The notes under the pieces were generated by a model. That model saw only the letters and a list, made by a program, of their open reading frames with translations, was not told the DNA's origin and did not search any database. Positions 8,498 through 18,067 of a DNA stretch of 38,401 nt are shown in pieces. Source of the stretch: Caldimonas tepidiphila (GTDB taxonomy: Bacteria; Pseudomonadota; Gammaproteobacteria; Burkholderiales; Burkholderiaceae_C); contig NZ_QXMG01000054.1 of the NCBI RefSeq assembly GCF_003569765.1, forward strand, positions 1-38,401, read 5' to 3'. Positions within the stretch are counted from its first letter, which is position 1. The number at the start of each line of letters is the position of its first letter. Both the position numbers and the translations under genes were made by a program.

Positions 8498-8512
8498 CGC
8501 ACGCAGCGTGCG
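8498..8512. repeat. Perfect 15-base palindrome in the gap before hppD
   Basis: CGCACGC, A, then GCGTGCG forms a perfect seven-base-arm hairpin or dyad in the 170-base gap between the second lyase and the dioxygenase gene. There is no T-run after it, so it is not a convincing terminator; it could be a weak transcript end or a protein-binding dyad for the following gene. Nothing else recognisable was seen in this gap. Confidence 0.35.
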
Positions 8513-8609
8513 CGGCTTGGCTTGCGCCCCTCCGGAGTCGTCGATGAACCTTTGCCTGTGTTGATCGACCCCACCTCTTGTCTACCGATACCGATTCCGG
8601 AGCACTGCA

Positions 8610-9689
<1,080 letters not shown>

Positions 9690-9692
9690 TCG

Positions 9693-10256
9693 ATGCAGCC
9701 GCAACACCCCCCCGTGCTCAAGATCGACCGCATTCACCACGTCGCGTACCGCTGCAAGGACGCCAAGGAGACGGTACTGTGGTACCAGCAGATGCTGAAG
9801 ATGGACTTCGTGCTGGCCATCGCCGAGGACCATGTGCCGTCCACTAAGGCACCGGACCCGTACATGCACGTCTTCATGGACGCAGGCAGTGGCAACGTGC
9901 TGGCCTTCTTCGAGTTGCCTACGCAGCCGGAGATGGGGCGTGACCTCAACACGCCGGTGTGGGTGCAGCACATCGCCTTCCGCGTCAAGGACCGTGAGAC
10001 GCTGCTGGCCTACAGGGCGCACCTGGATGCGCAGGGCGTGGACGTGCTGGGCGTGACCGACCACGGAGCGTTCCACAGCATCTACTTCTTCGACCCCAAC
10101 GGCCACCGCGTCGAACTGGCGTGTCCGGACCCGGACGAGGAAGCCATGATTAAGCGGCTGGACGCGATGAAGTGGGACATGTTGGAGGACTGGAGCAAAA
10201 CCAAGCGCGCCCCGAAGCACGCCGCCTTCCTGCACGAGCGGGAGTTCAAGCAGTAA
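9693..10256 (+). CDS. VOC-family (glyoxalase/dioxygenase-fold) protein
   Basis: 187-residue vicinal-oxygen-chelate protein with two beta-alpha-beta-beta-beta modules. Candidate metal ligands are a His in KIDRIHHVAYRC, the His in VWVQHIAFRVKD and the Glu in DPNGHRVELACPDP, the layout of ring-cleaving dioxygenases and glyoxalase-like enzymes. A helical C-terminal tail (residues 150-187) lacks a motif I recognise. It starts three bases after hppD and ends just before a strong terminator, forming a two-gene unit with it. It might be an accessory or alternative dioxygenase in aromatic breakdown; it is not recognisable as homogentisate dioxygenase, which belongs to a cupin-type family. The substrate is unknown. 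Confidence 0.82.
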   Translation: MQPQHPPVLKIDRIHHVAYRCKDAKETVLWYQQMLKMDFVLAIAEDHVPSTKAPDPYMHVFMDAGSGNVLAFFELPTQPEMGRDLNTPVWVQHIAFRVKDRETLLAYRAHLDAQGVDVLGVTDHGAFHSIYFFDPNGHRVELACPDPDEEAMIKRLDAMKWDMLEDWSKTKRAPKHAAFLHEREFKQ

Positions 10257-10270
10257 TTCCTCCCACGCTG

Positions 10271-10307
10271 CCCCGTCCGCAACTACAGGACGGGGCGCGT
10301 TCTTTTT
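10271..10307 (+). terminator. Intrinsic terminator after hppD-VOC
   Basis: An eight-base perfect stem CCCCGTCC/GGACGGGG (10271-10278 and 10288-10295) encloses a nine-base loop and is followed by CGCGTTCTTTTT. It closes the hppD-VOC unit, implying that fumarylacetoacetase 90 bases downstream needs its own promoter or readthrough. Confidence 0.8.
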
Positions 10308-10395
10308 CCCACTAATCGGGCGGCAGTGATGCCCATAGGAGCGCGCGCTTGCGCCCTGGTCACGCGCCCGTATCCCAAAATTTCAGGAGGCGGAC

Positions 10396-11733
10396 ATGTC
10401 GCTCGACCACACCCATGATCCAGCGCTATGTAGCTGGGTTGCCTCGGCCAATACCGCCGACACAGACTTTCCGATTCAGAACCTGCCCTTCGGCGCCTTC
10501 CGCCGCCAGGGTTCCGGCGAACCGCTGCGGGTCGGGGTTGCCATCGGCGATCAGATCCTGGACCTGAAGCTCGCTGCGCAGGCCAGCGACTGGTCGTCTG
10601 AGGTGTCGGCACTGCTGGCGCCATTGGCCACGGGCGACCTCAATGCGCTCATGGCCCAAGTTCCTAAGGCTCGGCGCGCGCTGCGTGCGGCACTCTCGAA
10701 CGCGCTGGCCGAAGGCAGCACGCAGCACCCAGCCCTGCAGGCTTGCCTGGTGTCCCAGACCGCAGCCGAGATGGCCTTGCCCTGCCGCATCGGGGACTAC
10801 ACCGACTTCTACGTCGGCATCCACCATGCCACTGCTGTTGGCCGGCTGTTCCGCCCCGACAACCCTCTGCTGCCCAACTACAAGTGGGTGCCGATCGGCT
10901 ACCACGGACGCGCCTCGACCATCCAGCCCAACGGCGTGGACTTTCACCGTCCCTGCGGCCAGGTCAAGGGCCCGCAGGACGAGGCGCCGCGTCTGGCGCC
11001 GTCGCAGCGGCTGGACCTGGAGTTGGAGCTGGGCATCTTTATTGGCCAAGCTAACGCGCAGGGACGGCCGGTGTCGATGGACGAGGCCGAGGACCACGTG
11101 TTCGGCATCACGCTGTTCAACGACTGGAGCGCGCGCGACCTCCAGGCCTGGGAGTACCAGCCGCTCGGGCCTTTCCTGTCCAAGAGCTTTGCCAGTACCT
11201 TGTCGCCGTGGATCGTGACCCTGGAGGCGCTGGCGCCGTTTCGCCGGCCGTTCGTGCGCGGCGAGGGCGAGCCCGAGCCGCTGCCCTACCTGGACGGCGA
11301 AGCCAACCGCGCGCAGGGCGCCATCGACATTGCGCTGGAGGTGCGGCTGCAGACGCCAGCCATGCGCGCGCAGGGTGTTGCGGACGAGTGCATCAGCCGC
11401 TCCAACTTCGCCGACGCGGCGTACTGGACGGTAGCGCAGTTGGTGGCGCATCACACAGTCAACGGTTGCGCGCTCAACCCAGGCGACCTGTTTGGCTCGG
11501 GCACGCTGTCAGGCCCCACGCGCGCGCAGGCCGGCTCGCTGCTAGAGGCCAGCCTGGGCGGCAAGGAGCCGCTGCAGTTGGCCAACGGCGAACAGCGAAC
11601 CTTCCTGCTCGACGGCGACGAGATCGCACTCGTGGGCCGCTGCAGCCGGGAAGGTTTTAAGAGCATCGGCTTCGGGCCGTGCCGGGGCACGGTGCTGCCG
11701 GCGCTGCCGGCGCTGCCATCGTGCGCAGGCTAA
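10396..11733 (+). CDS. fahA: Fumarylacetoacetase
   Basis: 445-residue fumarylacetoacetate hydrolase, the last enzyme of the homogentisate pathway, giving fumarate and acetoacetate. It has the N-terminal SH3-like domain (residues 20-120: NLPFGAFRR, VGVAIGDQILDL) and the C-terminal mixed-beta catalytic domain with family signatures YTDFYVGIHHATAVG (metal Asp and catalytic His), GYHGRASTI, LELELGIFIG (metal Glu pair), NDWSARDLQAWEY (metal Asp) and SGTLSGP. Length is slightly above the usual 420-435 because of an Ala/Pro-rich C-terminal tail. An AGGAGG ribosome site lies at 10385-10390, six bases ahead of the ATG. Directly followed by a broken maleylacetoacetate isomerase gene, whose product would supply its substrate. 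Confidence 0.95.
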   Translation: MSLDHTHDPALCSWVASANTADTDFPIQNLPFGAFRRQGSGEPLRVGVAIGDQILDLKLAAQASDWSSEVSALLAPLATGDLNALMAQVPKARRALRAALSNALAEGSTQHPALQACLVSQTAAEMALPCRIGDYTDFYVGIHHATAVGRLFRPDNPLLPNYKWVPIGYHGRASTIQPNGVDFHRPCGQVKGPQDEAPRLAPSQRLDLELELGIFIGQANAQGRPVSMDEAEDHVFGITLFNDWSARDLQAWEYQPLGPFLSKSFASTLSPWIVTLEALAPFRRPFVRGEGEPEPLPYLDGEANRAQGAIDIALEVRLQTPAMRAQGVADECISRSNFADAAYWTVAQLVAHHTVNGCALNPGDLFGSGTLSGPTRAQAGSLLEASLGGKEPLQLANGEQRTFLLDGDEIALVGRCSREGFKSIGFGPCRGTVLPALPALPSCAG

Positions 11734-11742
11734 GATGCCCGC

Positions 11743-12085
11743 ATGTTGAAGCTGTCACCTATTTCCGCAGGTCCGCCTTGTACCGGGTCCGTATCCCGCT
11801 AGAACTCAAGGGGGCTGCTCTACGAGTCCTGACCGGTCCACCTGCTGCGCGGCGGTGGCGAGTAGTTCGGCCATGAACTTGCAGCGCTGAACCCGCAAGG
11901 ACTCGTGTCGGTGTTGCTGGACGATGGGCAGGTGCTGACACAGTCGCTGCCAATTATCGAGTACCTGGATGAGCGCTACCGGCAGCCAACGCTGTTGCCG
12001 GACAACTTCGCGGGGCGTGCCCACGTGCGCGCCCTTGCCTAGGCTCTTGCCTGCGAGATCCACCCGCTGAACAATCTGCGGGTGC
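11743..12085 (+). pseudogene. maiA: Maleylacetoacetate isomerase, frameshifted and truncated by an IS
   Basis: Starts nine bases after fahA with ATG-TTG-AAG-CTG (MLKL) and then requires a frame change to read TYFRRSALYRVRIPLELKG, the conserved N-terminus of zeta-class glutathione transferase/maleylacetoacetate isomerase. After a disrupted stretch the sequence resumes as [26 protein letters not shown] (glutathione-site SLPIIEYL), later reading [15 protein letters not shown] with an internal stop. Homology ends at 12085, where an IS3-type terminal repeat begins. At least two frame breaks, one stop and loss of the C-terminal two thirds make it non-functional. Isomerisation would need a copy elsewhere or a glutathione-independent route. 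Confidence 0.85.
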
Positions 12086-12135
12086 TGAACCGCCCCGGCT
12101 TTCCCGGAGGCTCCAACTCTTGAGAGGATGGAGCC

Positions 12136-12452
12136 ATGAGGAAGTCAATCAAGTTCTCGCCGGAGAGCGCGCGGTGCGCGTGGTGGCAGAGCATCAGGGC
12201 GAGCATGAATCGCAGTGGGCGGCAATCGTCTCGATTGCCGCGAAGTTCGGCTGCTCGGCCGAGACGCTGCGCAAGTGGGTGCGACAGCACGAGCGCGACA
12301 GCGGCCAACGAGAGGGGACGACCACCGCTGAACAGCAGCGCATCAAGGACCTGGAGCGCGAGGTGCGCGAGCTGCGGCAGGCCAACGAGATCCTGCGCAA
12401 GGCCATGTGCGTATTCGCCCAGGCGGAGCTCGACCGCCCTATCAAGCGGTGA
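12136..12452 (+). pseudogene. IS3-family orfA (HTH protein), frameshifted
   Basis: The ATG at 12136 reads [10 protein letters not shown], the usual start of this orfA group, but the following sequence continues in another frame ([21 protein letters not shown]) to the stop at 12452, best explained by a small deletion near 12165. The rest is well preserved: helix-turn-helix ([16 protein letters not shown]) and leucine-zipper-like helix ([18 protein letters not shown]). It ends ELDRPIKR, overlapping the start of orfB. Confidence 0.75.
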
Positions 12453-13053
12453 AGGCGTTCATCGACGAGCACCGCAGCGTCTTCGGGGTCGAGCCGATGT
12501 GCAAGGTGCTGCAGATCGCCCTGTCGACCTACCGGGCGCACGCGGCGCGGCTTGCCCGGCCCGAGCAGCGCCCGGCACGAGCCCGGCACGAGCCCGGCAG
12601 GACGAAGTGCTAATGGGCCACATCGAGCGCATCTGGCAGGGCAACATGCAGGTCTACGGCGCACGCAAGGTCTGCCGGCAGCTGCAGCGCGAAGGCATCG
12701 AGGTGGCGCGCTGCACGGTCGAGCGGCTGATGCGTCACCAGGGGCTGCGCGACGTGATCCGCGGCAAGGCAGTTCGTACGACCGTCGCTGACGCCACAGC
12801 GCCTTGCCCGGCCGACAAGGTCAAGCGGCAATTTCGGGCCCAGCGGCCCAACCAGCTGTGACTGTCGGATTTCACTTACGTATCGACCAGGGGTTCGTCT
12901 ACGTCGCCTTCGTCATCGACGCCTTCGCCCGGCGCATCGTGGGCTGGCGGGTAGCCTCCTCGCTTCGTGCTCGACGCGCTGGAGCAGGCGCTGTATGAGC
13001 GACAACCGAGCGAGGAGGACCGGCTCATCCATCACTCGGACCGGGGCTCGCGA
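12449..13053 (+). pseudogene. IS3-family orfB (DDE integrase), multiply broken and truncated
   Basis: Begins at GTG 12449 (KAFIDEHRSVFGVEPMCKVLQ), shifts frame at an 11-base tandem duplication near 12571, resumes as DEVLMGHIERIWQGNMQVYGARKV, meets TGA at 12859-12861 where the family has Trp (NQLWVSDFTYVS), shifts again in the FVYVAFVIDAFARRIVGWRV segment and again at LDALEQALYERQP, and ends after IHHSDRGS. Two acidic positions of the catalytic triad (SDFTYV and HHSDRGS) can be recognised; the final Glu region is missing. Confidence 0.8.
12571..12600 (+). repeat. 11-base tandem duplication inside orfB
   Basis: The unit CCCGGCACGAG occurs twice in tandem, followed by a partial third copy CCCGGCAG. 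Removing one 11-base unit restores an uninterrupted orfB frame (RPARARQDEVLMGHIERI), so this duplication is the probable cause of that frame break. Confidence 0.75.
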
Positions 13054-13099
13054 ACTAAATCACTGGTACGTCTGAAGGGGGCAGGTCAAAATCACCGAT

Positions 13100-13975
13100 G
13101 TGGAGACCAGCTACCTCAACACCTTTTTGCTTGTCGTCGACTCAGGTTCGATGTCCGAGGCCGCTCGCCAGCTTGAGATCACGCCTGCGGCGATCGCACA
13201 CCAGTTGAAGTTGCTGGAGCGGGAGTTGGGAACACGCTTGTTGACCCGCTCAGGCCGCACAGTGGCCCCTACGGAGGCCGGCCATCGACTGGTCGAACGA
13301 GCAGGCGCAATCCTGCGCGAACTCGGCAACCTGAAGGCGGCAATCAACGATGAAGCTGCAGCCAGCGAACTGAAGCTCGGGGCCATCAACACTGCGCTGC
13401 ACAGCGTGATGCCGGAGATTCTCGCGGCCTTCGTCAAGGTCTATCCAGACGTGCACGTGGAGATCCTTTCGGCTATATCCACCGACTTGTACGACGAGGT
13501 TTTGCGCGGTGAGCTCGATGCTGCGATCTGCCTGCATCCGCCCTTCGAACTTCCGAAGACCATGTGCTGGGAGCAGCTGTGCGAGGAGCCGCTGGTGGTG
13601 ATGGCCCCTGCAAAATGGGGTCAACGCGATGCCTTTGCCTTGCTGAGAGAGGAGCCCTTCATCCGGTACAACCGCAACCTCGGCGGAGGAAAACAGGCGG
13701 ATGCCTATCTACGGAAGGCCGGCATCATGCCGCGCGAGCGCTTCGAGCTCAGCTCACTGCCTGCGATTGCCATGCTCGTCGACCGAGGTCTCGGTGTCTC
13801 GCTGGCGCCAGATGCCTCAGTGCCGTGGCTGCGCGGTCTGCACGTTGCACGCATGGCGCTGCCGGACCAACCTTATCGTCGCCGCTTCGGCATCATTTGG
13901 CAGCGCGCCTCGGTGCGCACTCGTTTGATCCTGGCTCTGGTCGAGCAAGCCAGACGAGTTGTGTCTCGGCGCTGA
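13100..13975 (+). CDS. LysR-family transcriptional regulator facing the citryl-CoA-lyase-type operon
   Basis: 291-residue LysR-type regulator: winged helix-turn-helix at residues 1-60 (YLNTFLLVVDSGSMSEAARQ, TPAAIAHQLKLLERELGTRLL) and effector domain at about 85-285 (LKLGAINTALHSVMPEILAAF, GELDAAICLHPPF, LVDRGLGVSLAPD). The start is a GTG at 13100; a purine-rich GAAGGGGG lies rather far upstream (13073-13080), so the start is uncertain, and the promoter region was replaced by the truncated IS3 element. It converges with the minus-strand operon ending at 14008, separated by 32 bases. It may regulate that operon, but being tail-to-tail is unlike the usual divergent LysR layout. Confidence 0.88.
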   Translation: METSYLNTFLLVVDSGSMSEAARQLEITPAAIAHQLKLLERELGTRLLTRSGRTVAPTEAGHRLVERAGAILRELGNLKAAINDEAAASELKLGAINTALHSVMPEILAAFVKVYPDVHVEILSAISTDLYDEVLRGELDAAICLHPPFELPKTMCWEQLCEEPLVVMAPAKWGQRDAFALLREEPFIRYNRNLGGGKQADAYLRKAGIMPRERFELSSLPAIAMLVDRGLGVSLAPDASVPWLRGLHVARMALPDQPYRRRFGIIWQRASVRTRLILALVEQARRVVSRR

Positions 13976-14007
13976 GCCGCTCCTGATGGCCGAGTCGAAC
14001 TGTCGGT

Positions 14008-14838
14008 TCAGGCGTCTGGCGTGGGAACGGAACGCTGTGCCGGACCATCGTAGGTCCAGAGGTACTCCCGCGGGATCGGGCCCTTGTTTCGGCCCCCCTG
14101 CTGGCTCTGCTCCCATGCATGCGCCAGGATGCCCACCGAGCGCGACAAACAGAACAAGCCTCGTGCCAAGGGCGATGGAAAGCCCAGTTCGGCGTAGATC
14201 ACTGCCGTGGCACCGTCGATGTTCATCGGGATGCGTTTGCCCCCCTTGCGGGCTGCCAGCTCATCCTCCACGGCTCGAGCGATGCCGGCGAAGCGGCCGT
14301 TGACATGTCCTGCGCGCGCCGAAGCGTCCACCAGCTTCAGCAGGCGTGACGCGCGCGGGTCGATCGGATGAAAGCGGTGCCCGAAGCCCGCGACGAATTT
14401 GCCATACCGGGCGATTGCTTCATCGAGGCCGTCGCGGACCGCCTCCTCCAGCCCCGCTCCACTGTCGATGCGTGCTGCGATGGACTCGTACATCTCCACC
14501 GCCTGCTCACCCGCACCGCCATGGACGTCGCCCAACACGTTAACCGCGGAGGCCATCGCGTTGTTGAGGCCAACCCCACAAGTGGCTGCCATGCGGGCAA
14601 TTGCGATGCTGGGTGCCTGCGGACCATGATCCACTGCAGACATCAGTGCAGCGTCGAGCAACCGGCCCTGGCCCTCACTCGGCAGCTCACCGCGGGTCAT
14701 CAGCCAAATCATCTGTGCAAAGCTGATTTGTCCAATGAGCTCCTGGATCGGGTAGCCGCGGTAACGGATGATGCCCGGCGCCATCTCGATGATCGACGTG
14801 CGCCACCAATCGCTGACGCCTTTGGATTCACCACTCAT
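14008..14838 (-). CDS. Citryl-CoA lyase-like short citrate synthase family protein
   Basis: 276 residues, much shorter than true citrate synthase (about 430), with the compact length and layout of the citryl-CoA lyase-type branch of the family. Catalytic positions are present: His106 in DVHGGAGEQA, His154 in GFGHRFHPIDPRA and Asp208 in MNIDGATAVIYAELG. Family members form or split (3S)-citryl-CoA or related hydroxyacyl-CoA esters to acetyl-CoA and a 2-oxo acid. The start overlaps the stop of the upstream CoA-transferase by four bases (ATGA), indicating translational coupling. Inferred role: cleavage of the CoA ester made by that transferase. Last gene of the minus-strand operon; the exact substrate is unknown. 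Confidence 0.85.
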   Translation of the reverse strand: MSGESKGVSDWWRTSIIEMAPGIIRYRGYPIQELIGQISFAQMIWLMTRGELPSEGQGRLLDAALMSAVDHGPQAPSIAIARMAATCGVGLNNAMASAVNVLGDVHGGAGEQAVEMYESIAARIDSGAGLEEAVRDGLDEAIARYGKFVAGFGHRFHPIDPRASRLLKLVDASARAGHVNGRFAGIARAVEDELAARKGGKRIPMNIDGATAVIYAELGFPSPLARGLFCLSRSVGILAHAWEQSQQGGRNKGPIPREYLWTYDGPAQRSVPTPDA

Positions 14839-16037
14839 ATCGCTTTCTCCTGTGCAAGTGCTTCAAGGTCCTCGCCGGCGTAGCCGAGTTCGGCCAGGAT
14901 GGCGGCGGTGTGCTCGCCCAGCAGCGGGGGCGGGGTCTCCACCGAGGGCGCCGCGCCGTTGAGCTTGAACCCGGTGCGAACGAGCCGGATGTCGCGACCA
15001 ACGCCGGGCGCGTTCTTGAAAGTGGCGATCATCTCCCGCTCGCTGATCTGCGGATGTGCCAGTGCCTGCGGCACCGAGTACACCGGACCAGCAGGAACTC
15101 CCGCTTCGATAAGGCGTTTCCACCACTCGTCGGCGGACATGGCCGCCATCGTCTCCTCCATCAGGACCTTGAGCACTTCCCGATGCTGCAGCCGGGCGTG
15201 GCGATCAATGAATCGCGGATCATGAGCCCACTCCGGATGTCCAAGGACCTGGCAAACGGCCTCGAACTGCTCCTGCTTGTTGGCCGCGATGTTGAGCAGG
15301 CCGTCCCCGGTCCTGAATGTGCCGGAGGGACTCGCCGTCACGTTGTCGTTCCCGAGCGGCTTGGGCTCACGGTCGGCGACCAGATAGTTCGACACTGCCC
15401 AACCCATCGTTGCCATCGTCGCCTCGAGCATCGACACGTCGATGAACACGGCATCAGTACGCTGGCGGTCAGCCAGCGCCGCAGCGACCGCGAAGGCCGC
15501 CGTGATGCCGCCGATCGTATCGGCCACTGGATAGCCCACGCGGTACGGCGCGTTTTCGGGTGTGCCGGTGATGCTCATGATGCCCGACATGCCCTGGATG
15601 ATCTGATCATAGGCAGGCAGATCGCGCAGCGGCCCGTCCTGACCAAAGCCCGAGATCGCGCAGTACACGAGTCGCGGGTTCTCCTTCTTCAGCTCGGCAT
15701 GTCCCACGCCTAGCCGGTCCATCACCCCGGGGCGGAAGTTCTCCATCACCACATCCGCGGTGCGCACTAGGCGGCGAAACACCTCCTTGCCCTTCGGGTG
15801 CTTGAGATTGAGTGTGATGGAGCGCTTGCCCGGGTTCTGGGCCAGGAACGAAACGCCCATGTTGGCCTTGTTCAGCTCGTGGTCGGCACCGAGCTGCCGT
15901 GCCAAGTCGCCCGTGCCTCGAGCCTCGACCTTGATCACGTCGGCACCCATATGTGCGAGCTGGTGGCAGGCAAACGGTCCGGCCAGCACATTCGTCAGGT
16001 CCAGGACACGGATACCGTGGAGGGGCTTGATCGCCAT
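14835..16037 (-). CDS. Class III CoA-transferase coupled to the citryl-CoA-lyase-like enzyme
   Basis: 400-residue CaiB/BaiF-family CoA-transferase. Signatures: GIRVLDLTNVLAGPFACHQLAHMGADVIKVE at the N-terminus, ADVVMENFRPGVMDRLG, AISGFGQDGP, and catalytic Asp173 in YPVADTIGGI, with a C-terminal LLGEHTAAILAELGYAGEDL. The ATG at 16035-16037 (MAIKPLHGIRVLDL) matches the family N-terminus and has GGAGAG just upstream; the longer open frame overlaps the Bug gene. Overlaps the following lyase gene by four bases. It should charge a di- or tricarboxylic acid with CoA, from succinyl-CoA or acetyl-CoA by family precedent, for the downstream lyase. Confidence 0.92.
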   Translation of the reverse strand: MAIKPLHGIRVLDLTNVLAGPFACHQLAHMGADVIKVEARGTGDLARQLGADHELNKANMGVSFLAQNPGKRSITLNLKHPKGKEVFRRLVRTADVVMENFRPGVMDRLGVGHAELKKENPRLVYCAISGFGQDGPLRDLPAYDQIIQGMSGIMSITGTPENAPYRVGYPVADTIGGITAAFAVAAALADRQRTDAVFIDVSMLEATMATMGWAVSNYLVADREPKPLGNDNVTASPSGTFRTGDGLLNIAANKQEQFEAVCQVLGHPEWAHDPRFIDRHARLQHREVLKVLMEETMAAMSADEWWKRLIEAGVPAGPVYSVPQALAHPQISEREMIATFKNAPGVGRDIRLVRTGFKLNGAAPSVETPPPLLGEHTAAILAELGYAGEDLEALAQEKAI

Positions 16038-16050
16038 GACTCTCTCCTGC

Positions 16051-17022
16051 TCAGTCAGCCTTGATACCGGCTGCCTTGACGACTGCGCCCCATCGATCAA
16101 TTTCCGAGGAGACAAACTGCGAAGCCTGTGCCGGTAAGTTGGGCTGCGGCTCCAGTCCCTGCTCGGCCAGCCGCTTGCGGCCCTCGGCCGAGTTGAGCGC
16201 ACCGGCAATAGCCTTGTTGAGCTTGTCGACCACCGGTTGCGGGGTGCCGGCTGGTGCAGCGAAGCCGACCCAGAAGTCCATCACCACCTTGGTCAGACCA
16301 GCTTCCTTGGCTGAGGGCACCTCGGGAAGCAGCGTCGAGCGCTTCTCGCTGGTGACCATTAGCGCCCGCAGCTTGCCGGATTTAATATGAGGCAGGACTG
16401 TCGGCAACGACGTGACGAGCGCTTCCACTTGGCCCCCGATCAAGTCCTGCAGCACCTGACCCGCACCCTTGTAGGGCACATGTACGAGATCGATGCCGGC
16501 CGCACTCTTAAACAGCTCACCGCCTATATGGGTATTAGTGCCGTTTCCGCCCGAACCGTAGTTGAACTTTCCCGGATTCGCCTTGGCCAGCGCGATGAAC
16601 TCCTGCACTGTCTTGGCGGGCACCGACGGAGCGACAACCAGCACATGTGGTGCGGCCGCTGCTGTGATGATGTGTGAGAAATCCTTTTTGGGATCGAAGG
16701 GCTGCTTATTCCCAAGTGACGGTGCGATCGTGAACGACATCTCCGTGGTCAGCAGTGTATGGCCGTCGGGTGCCGAACGAGCCGCTGCGCCCCAGCCGAT
16801 GTTGCCGCCACCGCCCGTACGGTTATCCACTACCAGCGGCTGGCCAAGGCCACCGCCAATCTGGGTTGTGATGAGGCGCGCGACAATGTCAGTGGTGCCC
16901 CCCACTGCGAACGGCACGATCACAGTGATGGGTTTTGTCGGGTAGGACTGCGCGAAAGCGGCGCACGCGCTCGTCAACAGGAGGGTCGCAGCGACAAAGC
17001 GCCGGCAATTGAGCAGATTCAT
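16051..17022 (-). CDS. Bug-family periplasmic receptor 2
   Basis: 323-residue Bug/TctC-type receptor. Signal peptide about residues 1-24 (MNLLNCRRFVAATLLLTSAC, cleavage near AFA-QS). Mature signatures: ITVIVPFAVGGTTDIVAR, LVVDNRTGGGGNIG, NYGSGGNGTNTHIGGELF, HVPYKGAGQVLQDLIGGQV, LPEVPSAKEAGL. Thirteen bases ahead of the CoA-transferase on the same strand and 32 bases after another Bug gene, giving two tandem receptors in one operon. Compared with receptor 3 it has distinct lobe residues, so the pair probably bind different but related acids. Confidence 0.92.
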   Translation of the reverse strand: MNLLNCRRFVAATLLLTSACAAFAQSYPTKPITVIVPFAVGGTTDIVARLITTQIGGGLGQPLVVDNRTGGGGNIGWGAAARSAPDGHTLLTTEMSFTIAPSLGNKQPFDPKKDFSHIITAAAAPHVLVVAPSVPAKTVQEFIALAKANPGKFNYGSGGNGTNTHIGGELFKSAAGIDLVHVPYKGAGQVLQDLIGGQVEALVTSLPTVLPHIKSGKLRALMVTSEKRSTLLPEVPSAKEAGLTKVVMDFWVGFAAPAGTPQPVVDKLNKAIAGALNSAEGRKRLAEQGLEPQPNLPAQASQFVSSEIDRWGAVVKAAGIKAD

Positions 17023-17054
17023 GTGTGTCTCCAGCAGAATGTGAAGGGACGAGG

Positions 17055-18026
17055 TCAGTTAATCGTCACCCTGTTCTCGCGCACGATGGCACTCCAGCGC
17101 TGCTGCTCCGATTTCAGGTATTGCGCCGCCTGTTGAGGCGAGCCGCTCATCGGAACGCTGCCTTCACTGAGCAACTGCGCCATCATCTCCGGCTTAGACA
17201 TTGCCTTCTCTACCTCAGCATGCAAGCGCTTGATGATGTCGGCTGGCGTGCCCGCTGGGGCCACGAGGACCTTCCAGTCGCTGGTGTCGAATCCCTTGTA
17301 TCCACTCTCGGCCACTGTAGGCACGTTCGGCAGCACTGGCAGTCGTGTGGCCGAGCTCACTCCCAGCGCGCGCAGCTTGCCGGACTTGATGAATGAAATC
17401 ACTGTCTGCGGTGTCGCAAAGTAGAAGTCCACTTGGCCCGCAAGCAGATCGTTGGCTGCAGGGCCGGCACCTTTGTAGGGAACGTGGATGACAGTGACGC
17501 CTGCCAGCTTGGAAAACATCTCGCCGGTAAGATGACCCACGGTACCATTGCCCGCAGATGCCATCGTCATTTTGGACGGGCTCTTCTTGGCCGATGCCAC
17601 CAGATCAGCAAGAGTTTGGAAGGGCGAGGCGGCATTGACAACCAGGACGACGGGCTGTCCCGCAACGAGTGCCACGGGGGTAAAGTCCTTGGCCGACTCA
17701 TAGGGCATCTTCGGATAAAGGGTTGGATTGATCGCCAAGTTAGCGGTTTGCCCCATACCCAGCGTATAACCGTCGGGCTTGCTCTTGGCTACTGCGTCCA
17801 TGCCGATGTTTCCACCGGCGCCAGCCTTGTTGTCCACAACGAAGGTCCAGCCAGTGTTCGCACGCATCTTCTCCACCAGCAGTCGCGTCACGACGTCGGT
17901 GCCACCGCCGGGTGGAAATGGAACGATCACTTTGATGGGCTGATTCGGATAGGCATTTTGGGATTGGGCGGCGCATGCGGCACCAATCAGCAGTGCCGCA
18001 CAGGCAAGACGAGTCCATGAGGACAT
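17055..18026 (-). CDS. Bug-family periplasmic receptor 3
   Basis: 323-residue Bug/TctC-type receptor. Signal peptide about residues 1-22 (MSSWTRLACAALLIGAACAA). Mature signatures: IKVIVPFPPGGGTDVVTRLL, FVVDNKAGAGGNIGMDAV, ASAGNGTVGHLTGEMF, HVPYKGAGPAANDLLAGQVDFYF, LPNVPTVAESGYKG. The ATG at 18024-18026 is preferred because it directly precedes the signal peptide and follows GGAGAC; the longer open frame overlaps the amidohydrolase gene. Second gene of the operon, 41 bases after the amidohydrolase. Confidence 0.92.
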   Translation of the reverse strand: MSSWTRLACAALLIGAACAAQSQNAYPNQPIKVIVPFPPGGGTDVVTRLLVEKMRANTGWTFVVDNKAGAGGNIGMDAVAKSKPDGYTLGMGQTANLAINPTLYPKMPYESAKDFTPVALVAGQPVVLVVNAASPFQTLADLVASAKKSPSKMTMASAGNGTVGHLTGEMFSKLAGVTVIHVPYKGAGPAANDLLAGQVDFYFATPQTVISFIKSGKLRALGVSSATRLPVLPNVPTVAESGYKGFDTSDWKVLVAPAGTPADIIKRLHAEVEKAMSKPEMMAQLLSEGSVPMSGSPQQAAQYLKSEQQRWSAIVRENRVTIN

Positions 18027-18067
18027 GATGTCTCCTAGTTGTAAGTTGCTTGAAGATGGAAGTCGGC

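Larger units (their letters stand above)
12086..13053 (+). mobile_element. Decayed IS3-family insertion sequence in maiA
   Basis: The left end is a terminal-repeat-like sequence at 12086-12112 starting TGAACCGCCCC and ending CGGAGGCT, common in one IS3 subgroup. It is followed by orfA and orfB of an IS3 transposase, both broken by frame changes and a stop. Homology ends abruptly at about 13053, after HHSDRGS in orfB, so the last part of the integrase core and the right terminal repeat are missing. The element entered maiA and was later truncated on the side of the LysR gene at 13100. Confidence 0.8.

Noticed and set aside
12571-12600. Short direct repeats considered as a possible CRISPR-like array
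   Set aside because: They are contiguous 11-base units without spacers inside a transposase remnant.
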